Below, one piece after another: positions 19,497 through 27,908 of a stretch of 64,000 nucleotides of DNA (its first letter is position 1; each line of letters opens with the position of its first letter). The stretch covers positions 186,001 through 250,000 of the forward strand of contig NZ_CANMIW010000006.1 in assembly GCF_947498005.1 (NCBI RefSeq). The letters are read 5' to 3'. The notes under the pieces were generated by a model. That model was given only the letters and a program-made list of their open reading frames with translations, was not told the DNA's origin and did not search any database. The translations under genes were made by a program, and so were the position numbers. Origin of the DNA: an uncultured Winogradskyella sp. (GTDB lineage Bacteria > Bacteroidota > Bacteroidia > Flavobacteriales > Flavobacteriaceae).

Positions 19497-20906
19497 TTGA
19501 TAACCTTCATCCTAAACAATAAAACAATAACCACTTCAGAGAATTCTGGAATGACCTTATTAGATTTCGTACGTTACCAACAACGTCTCACAGGCACCAA
19601 AATTGGTTGCCGCGAAGGCGATTGTGGTGCTTGCACATTACTAGTTGGCACATTAGAAAACCATACTATAGAATACAAAAGCATAACCTCTTGTATTTCG
19701 CCATTAGGAAATGCACATGGTAAACACGTTGTAACAGTTGAAGGCACAAATCTAACAGATAAATTAACCACTGCACAAGAAGCGATGAAATCAAATTATG
19801 CCACACAATGCGGCTTTTGCACACCTGGTTTTGTAGTAGCGCTCACTGGTTTTGCATTGTCAAATTCAGAAAACAATTACTCTAATGCTTTAGATGCTAT
19901 TAGTGGAAACATTTGTAGATGTACAGGTTACAAGTCTATCAAAAAAGCAGCACATCAAGTTGTTGAAAAATTAGAACATAAAGGAAAGCAATCGATTGAT
20001 TGGTTAATTAAAAACGAATTTATTCCTGAGTATTTTAAAACTATTCCAAAACGTTTAAAAGATTTAGAAGCACAAGATTTAAACCAATCAAAAGGAAAAT
20101 TTGTTTCTGGCGGAACGGATTTATATGTACAACAAGCAGACCTTTTAATTGATAATAAGGTTCATCTAATTGCCGAAAAAGACTATCTAAAAGGCATCGC
20201 GATTGAAAACGGAGTTTGTACCATTGGAACAAACTCAACCGTTTCCGATTTATGGAATCATACCGAATTGAACCACTATTTTCCAAATTTAAAAAAGCAT
20301 CTTAAACTAGTCTCTTCAGAGCAAATTAGAAACATGGCTTCCTTTGGTGGTAACTTGGTTAATGCTTCGCCAATTGGAGATATGACTATTTTCTTTTTAG
20401 CCTTAAATAGTACTATTACTATTTCAGATGAGAATAATAAAGAACGTAAAATTTCGCTAAAAGATTTTTATCAAGCTTACAAAACTTACGACTTACAGGA
20501 AGGCGAACTTATTAAAAATATCAGTTTCAAATTACCAACAAAAACAACATTCTTTAATTTTGAAAAAGTTTGTAAACGAACCCATTTAGATATTGCAAGT
20601 GTTAATTCTTCAATTCATATTACTATAGAAAAAGATGTCATTTTAGAAGCACATATTGCTATTGGAGGAGTTGCTGCAATTCCTAAATACTTGCACAAAG
20701 CATCGGCTTTTTTAACAGGAAAATCATTAACATCAGCAACTATTTTAGAAACTAACGCCATGCTTCAAAATGAAATTAGTCCAATTAGTGATGTTCGAGG
20801 TACAAGTGATTATAAACGCTTATTAGCAAGACAATTATTCTTTGCGCATTTCACGACCTTATTTTCAGAGCAATTCACATTAAACGATTTTATTCAACAT
20901 GCATAA
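19497..20906 (+). CDS. xdhA: Xanthine dehydrogenase small subunit (2Fe-2S and FAD)
   Basis: Electron-transfer subunit of a molybdenum xanthine dehydrogenase. The N-terminal ferredoxin domain has CREGDCGAC (Cys38, 43, 46) and Cys66. The second 2Fe-2S domain has CGFC (105, 108) and CRC (140, 142). The FAD-binding domain starts near 195 with KGKFVSGGTDLYVQQ and includes IRNMASFGGNLVNASPIGD. At 469 residues it matches bacterial XdhA. The start is TTG just before MITFILN. It overlaps xdhB by 8 nt. Confidence 0.93.
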   Translation: MITFILNNKTITTSENSGMTLLDFVRYQQRLTGTKIGCREGDCGACTLLVGTLENHTIEYKSITSCISPLGNAHGKHVVTVEGTNLTDKLTTAQEAMKSNYATQCGFCTPGFVVALTGFALSNSENNYSNALDAISGNICRCTGYKSIKKAAHQVVEKLEHKGKQSIDWLIKNEFIPEYFKTIPKRLKDLEAQDLNQSKGKFVSGGTDLYVQQADLLIDNKVHLIAEKDYLKGIAIENGVCTIGTNSTVSDLWNHTELNHYFPNLKKHLKLVSSEQIRNMASFGGNLVNASPIGDMTIFFLALNSTITISDENNKERKISLKDFYQAYKTYDLQEGELIKNISFKLPTKTTFFNFEKVCKRTHLDIASVNSSIHITIEKDVILEAHIAIGGVAAIPKYLHKASAFLTGKSLTSATILETNAMLQNEISPISDVRGTSDYKRLLARQLFFAHFTTLFSEQFTLNDFIQHA

Positions 20907-23223
20907 AAACACAGATAATAAAATCCTAGATTCAAAATTAGATGCTGTTTCAAAGTCTCTAAAAAAGAGTATTAAAAACCTCGATTCTTATACACATGTT
21001 CGTGGAGAATCTTTGTACGTAGACGATGTAAATATTAGGCAAGGTACTTTTCACGCTGTGGTTTTTGATTCGCCAAAAGCACACGGAAAAATTAAAAGCA
21101 TCGATTATTCTCAAGCCGAAGCCTTACAAGGTGTAGAACGAATTTTTACATATAAAGATGTTCCTGGCAAAAACGAAATTGGCGGAATTATTCCTGATGA
21201 ACCGTTATTCGCAGAACACGAAGTCCATTTTTGGGGCATGCCAATTGCACTAATCGTAGCAGAATCTGAATTTATTGCGAGAAAAGCTAGAGATTTAATA
21301 ACAATAGATATTGAAGAACTTCCTGTAATTACAACGGCAAAAGAAGCGAAAGCAAAAGGCAGTTTTATCAATGCACCACGTTCTTTTAGTCTAGGAGATA
21401 CTGATAAAGCATTTGCAGATTGCGATTATATTTTTGAAGGCGAAACGTTCTCAAACGGGCAAGAACATTTATATATTGAAGCGCAAGGTGCGTATGCAGA
21501 ACCTTTAGAAAATGGCAATATAAAAATCACGTCTTCTACACAAGGTCCTACTGCTGTGCAAAAAACAGTGGCTCAAGTTTTGGGTGTTGCCATGCATAAA
21601 ATTGAAGTTGATGTCACACGACTTGGTGGTGGATTTGGTGGTAAAGAAGACCAAGCAACACCTTGGGCTGTAATGGCTGCATTAGCAACCTATCATTTAA
21701 ACCAATCGGTAAAATTGATACTGAATCGTCACGATGACTTACGTATGACGGGAAAACGTCATCCATACGAAAGCACTTATAAAATTGGCTTAACCAAAGA
21801 CTTAAAAATCTTAGCGTATCAATCTGAATTTTTACAAAATTCTGGTGCTGCAGCAGATTTATCGCCAGCCATTGCAGAACGAACTTTGTTTCACGCTACC
21901 AACAGTTATTACGCACCAAACGTAACTACAAAAGTATTAAGTTGTAAAACCAACTTACCACCAAATACAGCTTTTAGAGGTTTTGGCGGACCACAAGGTA
22001 TGTTTGTTATTGAATCTGCTATTGCAAAAGCAGCTCATAAAATTGGTGTGAGTCCGAGAGAGATTCAAGAAGCTAACTTACTAGATGAAAACGACACCTT
22101 TTCTTATGGTCAAATTGCTAAAAAAGTAGAAGCAAAAAACACATGGCATTCAGCAAAACAATTATTTGATATTGAAACTTTAGAACAAGAGGTTTCAGAT
22201 TTCAATAAAAAAAATACTGCATTCAAAAAAGGACTATCGTTTATGCCAATTACATTTGGTATTTCCTTTACCAATACACCAATGAATCACGCACGTGCTT
22301 TGGTTCATATTTATTTAGATGGAAGTATTGGTATTAGCACAGCTGCTGTAGAAATGGGACAAGGTGTAAATACCAAGATGATGCAAATTGCAGCTGATGT
22401 TTTCTCTGTTTCAATAGAACATATTAAAATTGAAACCACTAATACAACTAGAGTTGCAAACACCTCGCCTTCTGCTGCGAGTTCTACTGCGGATTTAAAC
22501 GGAAAAGCAACTTTAATGGCATGTAATGCTTTACTAGATCGACTAAAAAATGTGGCAGCCACACATTTAAAAGTGCGACCAGAAGCCATTGTGTTAAAAG
22601 ATGAATTCGTTTATATAAATAACGACAAAACAGAAGTTGAATGGAAACATCTGATAAGTATGGCGATGCTAGAGCGTGTCGCATTAACCGAAAATGCACA
22701 TTACGCCACACCAGAAATTCACTTTGACAAAACCAAAGAAAAAGGACATCCATTCGCTTATCATGTATACGGAACAGCGATTACAACAACAACTATAGAT
22801 TGTACGCGTGGAACTTATGAATTTGACGCTGTGAAAATCGTTCACGATTATGGAAAAAGTATGAGTGAAGGTATTGATTTAGGTCAGGTTGAAGGTGCAC
22901 TAATCCAAGGCATTGGTTGGATGACCATGGAAGAAATTGCCTATAATGAAGATGGACGTTTATTATCAAATGCTTTGTCTACTTACAAAGTTCCTGATAT
23001 TTTTTCCGTACCAAAAACAGTTGAAGTAATTCCTGTTGAAACGGAAGGAAACGACATGGCTATTTTAAAATCGAAAGCCGTTGGCGAACCACCTTTAATG
23101 TATGGCATTGGTGCTTATTTTGCGCTTCAGAATGCCATTACAGCTTTTAATCCAAAATACGATTTAGAGTTTCATGCGCCAATGACACCTGAGAAGGTTT
23201 TGATGGCATTATATAAAAAATAA
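20899..23223 (+). CDS. xdhB: Xanthine dehydrogenase molybdopterin subunit
   Basis: Catalytic subunit that hydroxylates hypoxanthine and xanthine at the molybdenum cofactor. The 774-residue protein has DDV and ADE entry motifs, GGGFGGKED in the cofactor domain, AFRGFGGPQGMFVIE and, near the C-terminus, KSKAVGEPPLMYGIG with the catalytic Glu. The length fits bacterial two-subunit enzymes. The stop TAA at 23221 is followed in the same frame by another open stretch with no canonical start until 23329. Confidence 0.94.
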   Translation: MHKNTDNKILDSKLDAVSKSLKKSIKNLDSYTHVRGESLYVDDVNIRQGTFHAVVFDSPKAHGKIKSIDYSQAEALQGVERIFTYKDVPGKNEIGGIIPDEPLFAEHEVHFWGMPIALIVAESEFIARKARDLITIDIEELPVITTAKEAKAKGSFINAPRSFSLGDTDKAFADCDYIFEGETFSNGQEHLYIEAQGAYAEPLENGNIKITSSTQGPTAVQKTVAQVLGVAMHKIEVDVTRLGGGFGGKEDQATPWAVMAALATYHLNQSVKLILNRHDDLRMTGKRHPYESTYKIGLTKDLKILAYQSEFLQNSGAAADLSPAIAERTLFHATNSYYAPNVTTKVLSCKTNLPPNTAFRGFGGPQGMFVIESAIAKAAHKIGVSPREIQEANLLDENDTFSYGQIAKKVEAKNTWHSAKQLFDIETLEQEVSDFNKKNTAFKKGLSFMPITFGISFTNTPMNHARALVHIYLDGSIGISTAAVEMGQGVNTKMMQIAADVFSVSIEHIKIETTNTTRVANTSPSAASSTADLNGKATLMACNALLDRLKNVAATHLKVRPEAIVLKDEFVYINNDKTEVEWKHLISMAMLERVALTENAHYATPEIHFDKTKEKGHPFAYHVYGTAITTTTIDCTRGTYEFDAVKIVHDYGKSMSEGIDLGQVEGALIQGIGWMTMEEIAYNEDGRLLSNALSTYKVPDIFSVPKTVEVIPVETEGNDMAILKSKAVGEPPLMYGIGAYFALQNAITAFNPKYDLEFHAPMTPEKVLMALYKK

Positions 23224-23718
23224 ATTCTTATCGCACTACACTACAAAAAATCGAACATTACAAAAGGCGCACTAATCTACAGTGCTGGCGACACTATCGC
23301 TGCACTTCTGTTAGATGAATTTTCTTGGATGCGCTTATTAGGAATGGTATTGGTTGGTGCTAGTTTTTACGCTTTTGAAATCCCAAATTATTTTGATTGG
23401 ATTGTAAAAAAGACACATTTCTTAAAAGGAATAAAAGCAACTTTAACCAAAACGGGTTTAGCTATTGCCTATTTCAATCCGCTTTGGATTGCAAGGCATT
23501 TACTCTTTATTAAATTATTTTCAGGTCAGTTTGAAGCTATTGGCTTCAACCTCTTAGATATTGCCTTTTGGTCTTTTCTAGTCAATATTCCAATTTCATT
23601 TATAGCTAATTATTTAATTCAAAATCGCTTTAAACTAAAGTGGAGGTTTTTAGGAAGCGCCATATTTTCAGCACTAATGGCAATATATTATGCTTTAAGC
23701 GAAACCATTTTCAGCTAG
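23224..23718 (+). CDS. Small membrane protein of unknown function, start codon unclear
   Basis: The reading frame continues in phase right after the xdhB stop and runs 164 codons to 23718. The first ATG is at 23329, but the 35 codons before it (KSNITKGALIYSAGDTIAAL and on) look like genuine coding sequence leading into MRLLGMVLVGASFYAFEIPNY. No ATG, GTG or TTG is available in that part, only ATT (23224) and ATC. About four membrane segments are visible. Possible readings: rare ATT initiation, initiation at 23329 with a short N-terminus, or a gene that has lost its start. No function is assigned. Confidence 0.5.
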   Translation: MLIALHYKKSNITKGALIYSAGDTIAALLLDEFSWMRLLGMVLVGASFYAFEIPNYFDWIVKKTHFLKGIKATLTKTGLAIAYFNPLWIARHLLFIKLFSGQFEAIGFNLLDIAFWSFLVNIPISFIANYLIQNRFKLKWRFLGSAIFSALMAIYYALSETIFS

Positions 23719-23724
23719 AACACT

Positions 23725-24504
23725 TTATTCGTTTTTAGTGTAATAATGCACTTGTATTAGTTGAGCAACGACACTAATAGCAATTTCCTTTGGTGTATTT
23801 CCGCCAATATCTAAACCAATTGGACAAACTACATTACTCATACCTTCTTCAATATTTAGATCGTTAATAAGCATATTATTAAAGCGCACTTTTTTCGTTT
23901 TGCTACCAATTAAACCCAAAAATTTTGTTTCGTTTTGTAAAGCCATAGCTATAATATCAAAGTCTATTGCATGGTTATGAGTTAACACTAAAACATAACA
24001 ATTATTGCCCCATTTTACAACATCCTTAAAGGTTTTAAAATCAGTTTCAGAGGTTTGATGCGTCTTAATAGTTTTATCTAAATCGAGACTAGACAACCAA
24101 CTATCTCGAGAATCTAATAAATTAACTTGAAAAGGTGTATCCACTAATAATTTTGCAATTTCAACACCTATATGGCCTGCTCCAAACAAAAATAATTCTG
24201 GCGATTGATTCATGGGTTCTATTATAAATTCTACTTTTCCTCCGCAACATTGTTCAAACTCTGGACCTAAAGTATATGTTGATTCAATAATTCTATTTTC
24301 ATTCAAGGCAACAATAGCTTCTTCTATGGCCAAAAATTCTAATTTCCCACCACCAATTGTTCCATAAGTTTTTTTATCACTGGTCATTATCAATCGAGAA
24401 CCAACAGTACATGGTGTAGAACCTAAACATTTTGTAACGGTCACTAACGCAACAGGAATTTGCTTTTGTTTAAATTCGGCTAAAAGAGTAATCCAATTTT
24501 GCAT
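23725..24504 (-). CDS. xdhC: XdhC-family molybdenum cofactor chaperone
   Basis: XdhC proteins bind the molybdenum cofactor, help its sulfuration and insert it into XdhB. The 259-residue protein has the N-terminal XdhC/CoxI domain (STPCTVGSRLIM, YGTIGGGKLE, CCGGKVE near 87-93) and a C-terminal Rossmann domain (FLFGAGHIGVEIAKLL, IGSKTKKVRF, GLDIGGNTPKEIAISV). It converges on the plus-strand xdhAB block, ending 6 nt from the preceding gene. Confidence 0.92.
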   Translation of the reverse strand: MQNWITLLAEFKQKQIPVALVTVTKCLGSTPCTVGSRLIMTSDKKTYGTIGGGKLEFLAIEEAIVALNENRIIESTYTLGPEFEQCCGGKVEFIIEPMNQSPELFLFGAGHIGVEIAKLLVDTPFQVNLLDSRDSWLSSLDLDKTIKTHQTSETDFKTFKDVVKWGNNCYVLVLTHNHAIDFDIIAMALQNETKFLGLIGSKTKKVRFNNMLINDLNIEEGMSNVVCPIGLDIGGNTPKEIAISVVAQLIQVHYYTKNE

Positions 24505-24631
24505 CTACAAGGTTAAAAGAAAATTAAAAGTAATACTTTTTGAGTTTGACATATATGAAATTGAACACAATTGCATCCTTTAAACGTAGATCCTCATACC
24601 ATTTTATTTTTTTTGACCTAAATTTGGTTTT

Positions 24632-25528
24632 ATGAAACACCTCTTCATCGTCATCTTTATTTTTTCCTATGTCTTTAGCTCTGCGCAAAACGTACAAACC
24701 TACACGTATGCTGTCAAAGGTTTAGACACACTTAAAATGGACGTTTATAAGCCAGAAAACATAAAAGAAACAGACAGTTTACCTGTTGTAGTTTGGATGC
24801 ATGGTGGTGGATTTTCTGGTGGAAGTCGCGCTGGTACAGACGAAACAAACATTGCTAATTTTGCCACTTCAAAAAACTACATTGGTATTTCCATTTCTTA
24901 TCGTCTATTAAGAAAAGGTATCAAAACGGGATTTGGCTGTAAATGCTCTAAAGAAGACAAACTCTTTACCTTTAATCAAGGTGTCCTCGATTTTTTAGAT
25001 GCCACCCAATTTATATATGATAATAGTGACACTCTACAAGTAGATACTAGTAAAATAATTGCAGCAGGAAGCAGCGCAGGTGCAGAAATTATTCTACATA
25101 CTGTTTTTATGAAACGATTTTTCTTGTCTAACGATACGGCTTATGATTCCATTAAATATGCTGCAGCTATTTCTTTTTCTGGTGCCATTTTAAATAGTGA
25201 AGATATTATAACTACTAATGCTATACCTACTGTACTTTTCCATGGCACAAACGATACCACAGTACCTTTTAGTACAGCACCACATCACAATTGCCAACCC
25301 AATAAAGTGGGTTATATGATGCTAGATGGACCTAACACTATTGTAAAAAAACTTGAAGAATTAGAAACGCCATATTATTTCAATATTGTAAAAGGAGGTG
25401 CTCATGAAGTCGCTTCGGTTAACAGTAATGATTTAGATGATATTTTCTACTTTTTAGATAAAACTGTAAGAAAAAATGATGTTCTTCAAATCACTGAATA
25501 TTCCTTACCAAAACTAACAAAATACTAA
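24632..25528 (+). CDS. Secreted alpha/beta-hydrolase (esterase-like)
   Basis: 298 residues with an N-terminal signal peptide cleaved near SSAQN (about 18-20). The oxyanion motif HGGG is at 57-60, the nucleophile elbow GSSAG has Ser at 148, and a C-terminal GGAHEV supplies the likely catalytic His. This places it with HSL/carboxylesterase-type hydrolases exported to the periplasm or surface. The substrate is unknown. It may be the first gene of the cluster downstream, although 86 nt separate it from the next start. Confidence 0.8.
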   Translation: MKHLFIVIFIFSYVFSSAQNVQTYTYAVKGLDTLKMDVYKPENIKETDSLPVVVWMHGGGFSGGSRAGTDETNIANFATSKNYIGISISYRLLRKGIKTGFGCKCSKEDKLFTFNQGVLDFLDATQFIYDNSDTLQVDTSKIIAAGSSAGAEIILHTVFMKRFFLSNDTAYDSIKYAAAISFSGAILNSEDIITTNAIPTVLFHGTNDTTVPFSTAPHHNCQPNKVGYMMLDGPNTIVKKLEELETPYYFNIVKGGAHEVASVNSNDLDDIFYFLDKTVRKNDVLQITEYSLPKLTKY

Positions 25529-25614
25529 TCGATAAAATTAATTTCAAATTTTGTTATGTCTTTGAAATCATTTCGACAAAACAATTTTTGATTCAAATCT
25601 TAAAAAAACACTAT

Positions 25615-25950
25615 ATGTCTAAACCATATTACGACGCTGCAGATTTACGCAAATTTGGAAAAATTACAGAATGGAGTGAAGAACTTGGCAACAAATTCTT
25701 TGACTATTACGGAAAAGTTTTTGAAGAAGGCGCGCTTACTGCTCGTGAAAAATCATTGATTGCTTTAGCTGTAGCGCATACAGAACAATGTCCTTATTGC
25801 ATTGATGCGTACACTAAAGATTCACTTCAAAGAGGTGTAACCAAAGAAGAAATGATGGAAGCCATACATGTTGGTGCTGCTATCAAAAGTGGTGCAACCT
25901 TAGTACATGGTGTACAAATGATGAATAAAGTAAATAAATTAGATGGTTAA
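25615..25950 (+). CDS. Carboxymuconolactone-decarboxylase/AhpD-like protein (ArsS-associated peroxidase type)
   Basis: 112 residues from the ATG at 25615, chosen over an upstream TTG at 25588 because MSKPYYDAADLRKFGKI is a natural N-terminus. The AhpD-fold core has REKSLIALAVAHTEQCPYCID with the redox pair Cys59/Cys62. Proteins of this exact type usually neighbour ArsS and are annotated as arsenosugar biosynthesis-associated peroxidase-like proteins, originally selenodomain proteins; here both positions are cysteine. It likely handles thiol or peroxide chemistry for the arsenical intermediates; this is inferred from the neighbourhood. Confidence 0.85.
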   Translation: MSKPYYDAADLRKFGKITEWSEELGNKFFDYYGKVFEEGALTAREKSLIALAVAHTEQCPYCIDAYTKDSLQRGVTKEEMMEAIHVGAAIKSGATLVHGVQMMNKVNKLDG

Positions 25951-26005
25951 CCTTAAAACCGAAAACTAATTTGTTACGTAAGAATTTTATAAGATAATTT
26001 AATTA

Positions 26006-27061
26006 ATGGCAACAAAGTCCCTAAAAAAACTAGGAAGCGATTTAGCACAAAGCAACAAGCAATTAGAAATTCTCTCTAATGGTATTTTTCAGAATGGAGA
26101 ATTACCAACGTTTAAAGCTAAGATTTCTGAAACGAGTCAATTTCCTTTAAAAGCAAAAAAACTTGAAATTCTGCAAATCAATGTAGGTTACATGTGCAAC
26201 CAAGTTTGCGACCATTGTCACGTTGATGCTGGTCCGGACCGTAAAGAAATTATGACCAGAGATACTATGAGACAATGTCTTGAGGTGATTAAAAACACTG
26301 GCGCACACACATTAGATTTAACAGGAGGCGCACCAGAAATGAATCCCGATTTTAGATGGTTTGTAGAAGAAGCTGCCAAAGCCGGAATTAAAGATTTTAT
26401 AGTGCGTTCTAACCTTACCATCATTAGAGCCAATAAAAAATATTACGATTTACCTGAGTTTTTTAAAAAACACAACGTACACGTGGTAAGTTCTATGCCA
26501 CACTGGACACGTGGAAAAACGGACAAACAAAGAGGCGATGGTGTTTTTGATAAGTCAATAAAAGCCTTGCAAGAATTAAATGCCGTTGGTTACGGCATGC
26601 CAGGAAGTGATTTACGTCTCGATTTAGTGTACAATCCATCTGGCGCATTTTTACCAGGAGACCAAGCTTCTATGGAAAAGGATTTTAAAAAGGCATTAAT
26701 GGAAGATTTTGGTATTGAATTTCACAATTTATTTGCCATTACCAATTTACCAATCGCTCGATTTTTAGATTTCCTTATTGCTTCAGAAAATTATGAAGAC
26801 TATATGTATTCGCTGGTAGAAGCTTATAATCCTGCTGCCGTAGAAAATGTAATGTGTACCAACACCATTTCTATCAGTTGGGATGGATATTTATTTGATT
26901 GTGATTTTAACCAAATGTTAGAATTACCAGTAAATAGTAAGTCTAAGCATATTTCAGATTTTAATGAAGAATTATTAGAAGGACGAAATATCGTAATTTC
27001 ACAACATTGTTACGGTTGTACTGCTGGTGCAGGAAGCAGCTGTCAAGGTGTTGTCGCTTAA
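26006..27061 (+). CDS. arsS: Radical SAM protein ArsS, arsenosugar biosynthesis
   Basis: In Synechocystis, ArsS transfers the 5'-deoxyadenosyl group of SAM to dimethylated arsenic, giving a dimethylarsinoyl-deoxyadenosine precursor of arsenosugars. This 351-residue protein has the radical SAM motif CNQVCDHCH (Cys64, 68, 71), DLTGGAPEMN, and the C-terminal Cys-rich domain CYGCTAGAGSSC (Cys335, 338, 346) that marks the rSAM/selenodomain group. The internal CTNTISISWDGYLFDCDF also fits. Neighbours are the peroxidase-like gene upstream and a TIGR04282-like gene downstream. The arsenic substrate is inferred from family and context. Confidence 0.88.
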   Translation: MATKSLKKLGSDLAQSNKQLEILSNGIFQNGELPTFKAKISETSQFPLKAKKLEILQINVGYMCNQVCDHCHVDAGPDRKEIMTRDTMRQCLEVIKNTGAHTLDLTGGAPEMNPDFRWFVEEAAKAGIKDFIVRSNLTIIRANKKYYDLPEFFKKHNVHVVSSMPHWTRGKTDKQRGDGVFDKSIKALQELNAVGYGMPGSDLRLDLVYNPSGAFLPGDQASMEKDFKKALMEDFGIEFHNLFAITNLPIARFLDFLIASENYEDYMYSLVEAYNPAAVENVMCTNTISISWDGYLFDCDFNQMLELPVNSKSKHISDFNEELLEGRNIVISQHCYGCTAGAGSSCQGVVA

Positions 27062-27065
27062 CCCA

Positions 27066-27134
27066 ATTCCGGCGAAAGCAGGAATCTAGAAAATAAAAGA
27101 ATCTAAAATATAAGATTCCTGCTGTCGTAGGAAT
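27066..27134. repeat. Pair of inverted REP-like palindromes
   Basis: Two copies of a 20-bp imperfect palindrome in opposite orientation: 27066-27085 (reverse strand reads ATTCCTGCTTTCGCCGGAAT) and 27115-27134 (ATTCCTGCTGTCGTAGGAAT). A third, better copy is at 37660-37679. They lie between arsS and the next gene and may form a long stem when transcribed. They resemble dispersed extragenic palindromes. Confidence 0.7.
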
Positions 27135-27139
27135 AAAAG

Positions 27140-27820
27140 ATGACCAACCAAACCGCCATATTAATCTTTGCAAATTCTGCAGAAAAAGAATTGATGTCTA
27201 CATCAAGTTCTTCTGCTGATTTTTTTGAATTGCTTGATACGGAAACGGTAAAAACGGTTAAAAAAACAGGTTTACCTTATTTTCATTATTCTGAAAAGGA
27301 ACAAACAGGACAGACTTTTGGCGAGCGTTTTACAAATGCTATTGCTACAATTTACAATAAAGGATTCAACCAAGTTATTACACTTGGCAATGATATACCT
27401 CATCTTACCGCTAATCACATTTTAAAAGCCAAAGACCAACTAAATCATTCCGATGTCGTTTTAGGACCTTCTACGGATGGTGGTTTTTATTTAATGGGTT
27501 TCAAGAAAACGCATTTTAATACAACCAAAATTCAAAATCTTCCTTGGCAAACTAAACAGCTTCGTCATTGTTTAAATTCTGAATTACAGCAGCAACATAT
27601 AAAAATGGCTTATCTTGAAACCTTATCTGATATCGATGACGCTTCTGATTTTGAACTCATTTTAGAAAGTTTCAAACCGTTAGATTTTAAGATAAAAAAG
27701 TTACTCTTAAAACTTCGGAAAACCATACAAATATACTCTAGCTTTACTATTGGTTTTCATGGTAAAACGGTTTTCAAAAAACACTATAATAAAGGTTCGC
27801 CTATTTTACTTCATATCTAA
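27140..27820 (+). CDS. DUF2064/TIGR04282-like transferase, divergent paralogue
   Basis: 226 residues with the GT-A-like nucleotidyl/glycosyl transferase fold of the rSAM/selenodomain-associated transferase group. The middle motifs are kept: TFGERF, GNDIPHL, DVVLGPSTDGGFYLMGFKK. The N-terminal loop that in the sister gene at 35285 reads RNPELGKCKTRLA is missing; here the first strand is followed by a serine run. It may therefore be a non-canonical or regulatory paralogue. It follows arsS at 78 nt, with the palindromes between. Confidence 0.78.
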   Translation: MTNQTAILIFANSAEKELMSTSSSSADFFELLDTETVKTVKKTGLPYFHYSEKEQTGQTFGERFTNAIATIYNKGFNQVITLGNDIPHLTANHILKAKDQLNHSDVVLGPSTDGGFYLMGFKKTHFNTTKIQNLPWQTKQLRHCLNSELQQQHIKMAYLETLSDIDDASDFELILESFKPLDFKIKKLLLKLRKTIQIYSSFTIGFHGKTVFKKHYNKGSPILLHI

Positions 27821-27823
27821 AAC

Positions 27824-27858
27824 GGGAATTTAAATTGTTCTAATTCCCACGATTTTTT
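27824..27858 (+). terminator. Hairpin plus T-run ahead of susC
   Basis: GGGAATT at 27824-27830 pairs with AATTCCC at 27842-27848, then six T at 27853-27858. It starts 4 nt after the stop of the preceding gene, so it can act as an intrinsic terminator or partial attenuator that separates expression of the transport genes from arsS. Confidence 0.5.
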
Positions 27859-27908
27859 CATTCAAACCAAAACATCTCAAAAAAATCGCCACACGTTGTG
27901 GTCTTAAT

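Noticed and set aside
24619-24626. Perfect TAAATTTG promoter box before the alpha/beta-hydrolase gene
   Set aside because: Ends 5 nt before the ATG and has no -33 element at suitable distance; too weak to call as a promoter.
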